DNA of 64,000 bases from Pseudomonas sp. MF4836 (GTDB lineage: Bacteria; Pseudomonadota; Gammaproteobacteria; Pseudomonadales; Pseudomonadaceae): NCBI RefSeq assembly GCF_002018875.1, contig NZ_MVOL01000008.1, forward strand, positions 62,001 through 126,000. Direction: 5' to 3'. The position numbers and the translations under genes were made by a program. The notes under the pieces are model-generated. The model ran no database searches, had not been told where the DNA came from, and was given only the letters and a program-made list of their open reading frames with translations. Position 1 is the first letter of the stretch. Each line of letters begins with the position of its first letter. Shown here in pieces: positions 62,036 to 64,000 of this stretch.

Positions 62036-62698
62036 TCACGCTGCCGCTTTGCCGATGCGGCTCTGCACGGCGCAGGTATCGGGGTGCTTGGCCAAGGGCT
62101 TGAAGCTGCGATGATCGGCGTCCAGGGCATCCACCGAACCGGTCTCGATGTCGTAGACCCAGCCATGCAAACTCAACAGGCCTTTTTCCTGAGCCAGGCG
62201 CACGCTGGGATGGGTCTGGATATTGGCCAGCTGGGCGATGACATTCTCCCGAACCATCGAACTCACCTTCGCCGCTTCGCTTGCGTGGGAGCGCGACTCG
62301 TTGATCACCTTCGCCGACTCGGCATGCTGCAACCAACCGGCGACAGCGGGCAGGTGATCCATGCATTTGCACTTGGCGACGGCCGTCATGGCACCGCAAT
62401 CGGAATGGCCGCAAATCACAATATCTGTCACACCGAGCACCGCCACGGCGTACTCCACCGTCGCCGACACACCGCCCGGGTGCGGGCTGTAAGACGGCAC
62501 GATGTTGCCGGCGTTGCGCACTACGAACATTTCACCGGGTTCTTGCTGGGTCAGCAGTTCCGGCACCACACGGCTGTCGGAGCAGGTGATAAACAACGTG
62601 CCGGGGTGCTGGGTGGTCGCCAGGTGCTTGAACAGGTCGGAGCGCTGAGGAAACGCTTCGCTTTGAAACTTCAGGAAACCGTCAATTAGCGCTTTCAT
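62036..62698 (-). CDS. cynT: Beta-carbonic anhydrase CynT
   Basis: A 220-residue beta-class carbonic anhydrase with zinc ligands in ITCSDSRVVPEL and ICGHSDCGAM (Cys, His, Cys). Recycles bicarbonate needed by cyanase. The last gene of the cynS-DUF2790-cynT run on the minus strand, 36 bp after the DUF2790 gene. Confidence 0.95.
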   Translation of the reverse strand: MKALIDGFLKFQSEAFPQRSDLFKHLATTQHPGTLFITCSDSRVVPELLTQQEPGEMFVVRNAGNIVPSYSPHPGGVSATVEYAVAVLGVTDIVICGHSDCGAMTAVAKCKCMDHLPAVAGWLQHAESAKVINESRSHASEAAKVSSMVRENVIAQLANIQTHPSVRLAQEKGLLSLHGWVYDIETGSVDALDADHRSFKPLAKHPDTCAVQSRIGKAAA

Positions 62699-62734
62699 AG
62701 AGATAGCTCGCAGTAGTAGGGGGAAGGGTGACGC

Positions 62735-62983
62735 TCAATTGGAGCAGCCGTTGCCGAGCACGCTGTACTCCAGGACGTGGGTCTGGCCTTGGGAGTCGCG
62801 GTACGTCATGTGCATTGGCGCCGGGCCGCACACATCTGGCACGGGCGACATGCTCAGCACTTGGGCGATGTCCAGGTGCATGCCGTAGGTGTAGGCAACC
62901 ACGTCCGCAGGTGCCGCAGATGCCTGCGCATAGGCGCAGAGCGAGGTCGTCAGGGCCAACGCGAAAAGCAGATTTTTTTGCAT
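62735..62983 (-). CDS. DUF2790 small secreted protein
   Basis: An 82-residue secreted protein: signal peptide (MQKNLLFALALTTSLCAYAQASA), then VVAYTYGMHLDIAQVLSMSPVPDVCGPAPMHMTYRDSQG, the DUF2790 pattern, with two Cys. GGAGG is about 8 bp before ATG 62983. It lies between cynS and cynT. Role unknown. Confidence 0.83.
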   Translation of the reverse strand: MQKNLLFALALTTSLCAYAQASAAPADVVAYTYGMHLDIAQVLSMSPVPDVCGPAPMHMTYRDSQGQTHVLEYSVLGNGCSN

Positions 62984-63088
62984 GATCAGTCCTCCAGTCA
63001 AAATTGGTGGTGGGAAAGAAGAGGCGTGCGTCAGGGTTTGCAGCGGGCCCGCAGCAACTGCGGGCCGGTGACAGGTCGAGGTGCGCCG

Positions 63089-63556
63089 TTAGAAAGGACG
63101 CAGCGGCAAGAACTTACCGTCGAGGGTGATCACGGCGCGGTGACCGCCTTCCGGGTCTGCAACTTTCTTCATGTCCAGCTTGAAGTTGATCGCGCTGATG
63201 ATGCCGTCGCCGAACTGCTCATGCACCAGGGCTTTAAGGGTGGTGCCGTAGATCTGGATCATCTCGTAGAAGCGATAGATGGTCGGGTCGGTCGGCACGC
63301 CCGAGAGGCTGCCGCGCAACGGGATGACTTGCAGGCGGGCCACCGAATCGGCGTCCAGCTCGAGTTTTTCGCCGATCACCTTGGCCGCGCTTTCTGGCAA
63401 TGGATGCTGGCCCAGCAGCGCCGCGGTGACATACGCCAAGCCAAGACCGGTGCCATCCGTCAGATCCTGCCAGGACAGGTTCTTACGCGCCTTGGCATCG
63501 AGGATGCCGGTGGTCAGTGCGAGGCTCATATCTTTGTAGGCGTGGGACTGTTGCAT
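63089..63556 (-). CDS. cynS: Cyanate hydratase (cyanase) CynS
   Basis: A 155-residue cyanase: an N-terminal helical domain (SWQDLTDGTGLGLAYVTAALLGQHPLP) and the catalytic domain with PTIYRFYEMIQ (Arg and Glu) and GIISAINF (Ser). Decomposes cyanate with bicarbonate to ammonia and CO2. First gene of the cyn run; a palindrome 98-114 bp upstream is a candidate CynR operator. Confidence 0.96.
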   Translation of the reverse strand: MQQSHAYKDMSLALTTGILDAKARKNLSWQDLTDGTGLGLAYVTAALLGQHPLPESAAKVIGEKLELDADSVARLQVIPLRGSLSGVPTDPTIYRFYEMIQIYGTTLKALVHEQFGDGIISAINFKLDMKKVADPEGGHRAVITLDGKFLPLRPF

Positions 63557-64000
63557 GGTGGTTCTCCTCTGGTTTGCAGGTCGGTGTTGCTGTGTGTGGA
63601 GCTATCTTCTGTCGTTTGATTGATAGCGTCCAAGACCGATATGCGATTCTTTATATAGGCATATCCTATAGTTTGGGCTCGAAGTTTTGGTCATCGGTGC
63701 AGGTGCAGGTGCAGAGGCGCAGGGAGGGGAGATCAGCTTGCGCTTGCGCGTGACCTTGTGGCCGATGCTTTCGATGTCGGCTTTCGCTCTGTTCAACATC
63801 AGGATGGTTATCTGGTGGCCCGGCCACCGCGATGTGCCTCTGCGCCCCCGAACGTTGGTGACTTTTTCCCTGGAGTGGCTCGCATTGCAGAACCAACTTC
63901 ACGTTGCCTAAATGTCCGGAGCCGTAGGCGTTGGAGGCCATGGGATAAACGAAAGCCTCACCGCTGAAAAAACGAGGCGGCGGATGGGGTTTTGAAGGGG
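63557..64000. other. Upstream region of cynS and window end
   Basis: 444 bp. The first about 115 bp hold the cynS promoter region with the candidate operator. The remainder is GC-rich, with open frames on both strands that I cannot support as genes. Confidence 0.5.
63654..63670 (-). promoter_or_regulatory. Candidate CynR operator upstream of cynS
   Basis: TATAGGCATATCCTATA has perfect six-base arms and contains the T-N11-A core typical of LysR-family sites. A second pair, ATATGC at 63639 and GCATAT ending at 63664, overlaps it. It lies 98-114 bp before the cynS start. Confidence 0.55.

Noticed and set aside
63666..63941. Reading frames on both strands at the window end (minus 63666-63941; plus 63687-63911)
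   Set aside because: Neither shows a recognisable domain or start context; low-complexity CTCTCT-type runs suggest chance frames.

Overview
The window is a high-GC chromosome segment from a Pseudomonas, most likely of the P. fluorescens complex. The evidence is gene order and content: the nrdR-ribD-ribC-ribBA-ribH-nusB-thiL-pgpA block, dxs-ispA-xseB on the opposite strand, a mag (alpha-2-macroglobulin) operon, Pseudomonas-type REP hairpins, a pyoverdine-type FecI/FecR/receptor set and a CynR/CynT/CynS cluster. I placed it by reading the sequence; no database was searched.

Layout. 1-522: 3' end of an alpha/beta hydrolase. 557-4549 (minus): a tightly overlapping operon DUF72-ybhP-clsB-ybhN. 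4777-6906: a large MscS-type channel with a 12-bp tandem repeat in its leader. 6919-11235 (minus): the Lhr helicase. 11491-13300: a degenerate RmlD-like protein and a sugar-nucleotide epimerase. 13358-14056 (minus): OmpW/OprG with an ANR-like box. 14214-17433 (minus): a probable Zur-controlled zinc operon (zrgA, ABC ATPase, FtsX-type permease, DUF3299). 17567-19973: a small unknown gene, cnoX, a methyltransferase and a YbaY-like lipoprotein. 20103-27989: nrdR and the riboflavin/thiamine/lipid block, then a second, intact GTP cyclohydrolase II (ribA). 27989-30813: btuF and btuB, converging on a REP pair. 30917-34054 (minus): dxs, ispA, xseB. 34208-38221 (minus): TonB siderophore receptor with its FecR/FecI pair under a Fur box. 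38573-49533: the six mag genes plus a seventh overlapping gene. 49643-50734: copper nitrite reductase nirK. 50846-51677 (minus): a candidate peptidoglycan-amidase toxin with a periplasmic DUF3828 immunity protein. 51857-52600: a diguanylate cyclase beheaded at the edge of an AT-rich island. About 52601-59900: the island, carrying a GT2 glycosyltransferase, Wzm, Wzt with a C-terminal carbohydrate-binding domain, and a 1073-residue multidomain glycosyltransferase. 59922 to the end: a lipoprotein, a small membrane protein, cynR, and cynS/DUF2790/cynT with a candidate CynR operator.

The three places most worth attention are: the island, which looks like an ABC-transporter-dependent O-polysaccharide locus whose last gene fuses a KpsC-like (possible Kdo) transferase, a coiled coil, a GT4-like domain and a GT25-like domain; MagE, which reads as a degenerate penicillin-binding transpeptidase fused to a SpoIID-like domain and ending in an HExxH motif; and the toxin-immunity pair. 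The mag operon was previously described in P. aeruginosa, but the domain reading of MagE and the extra seventh gene are my inferences.
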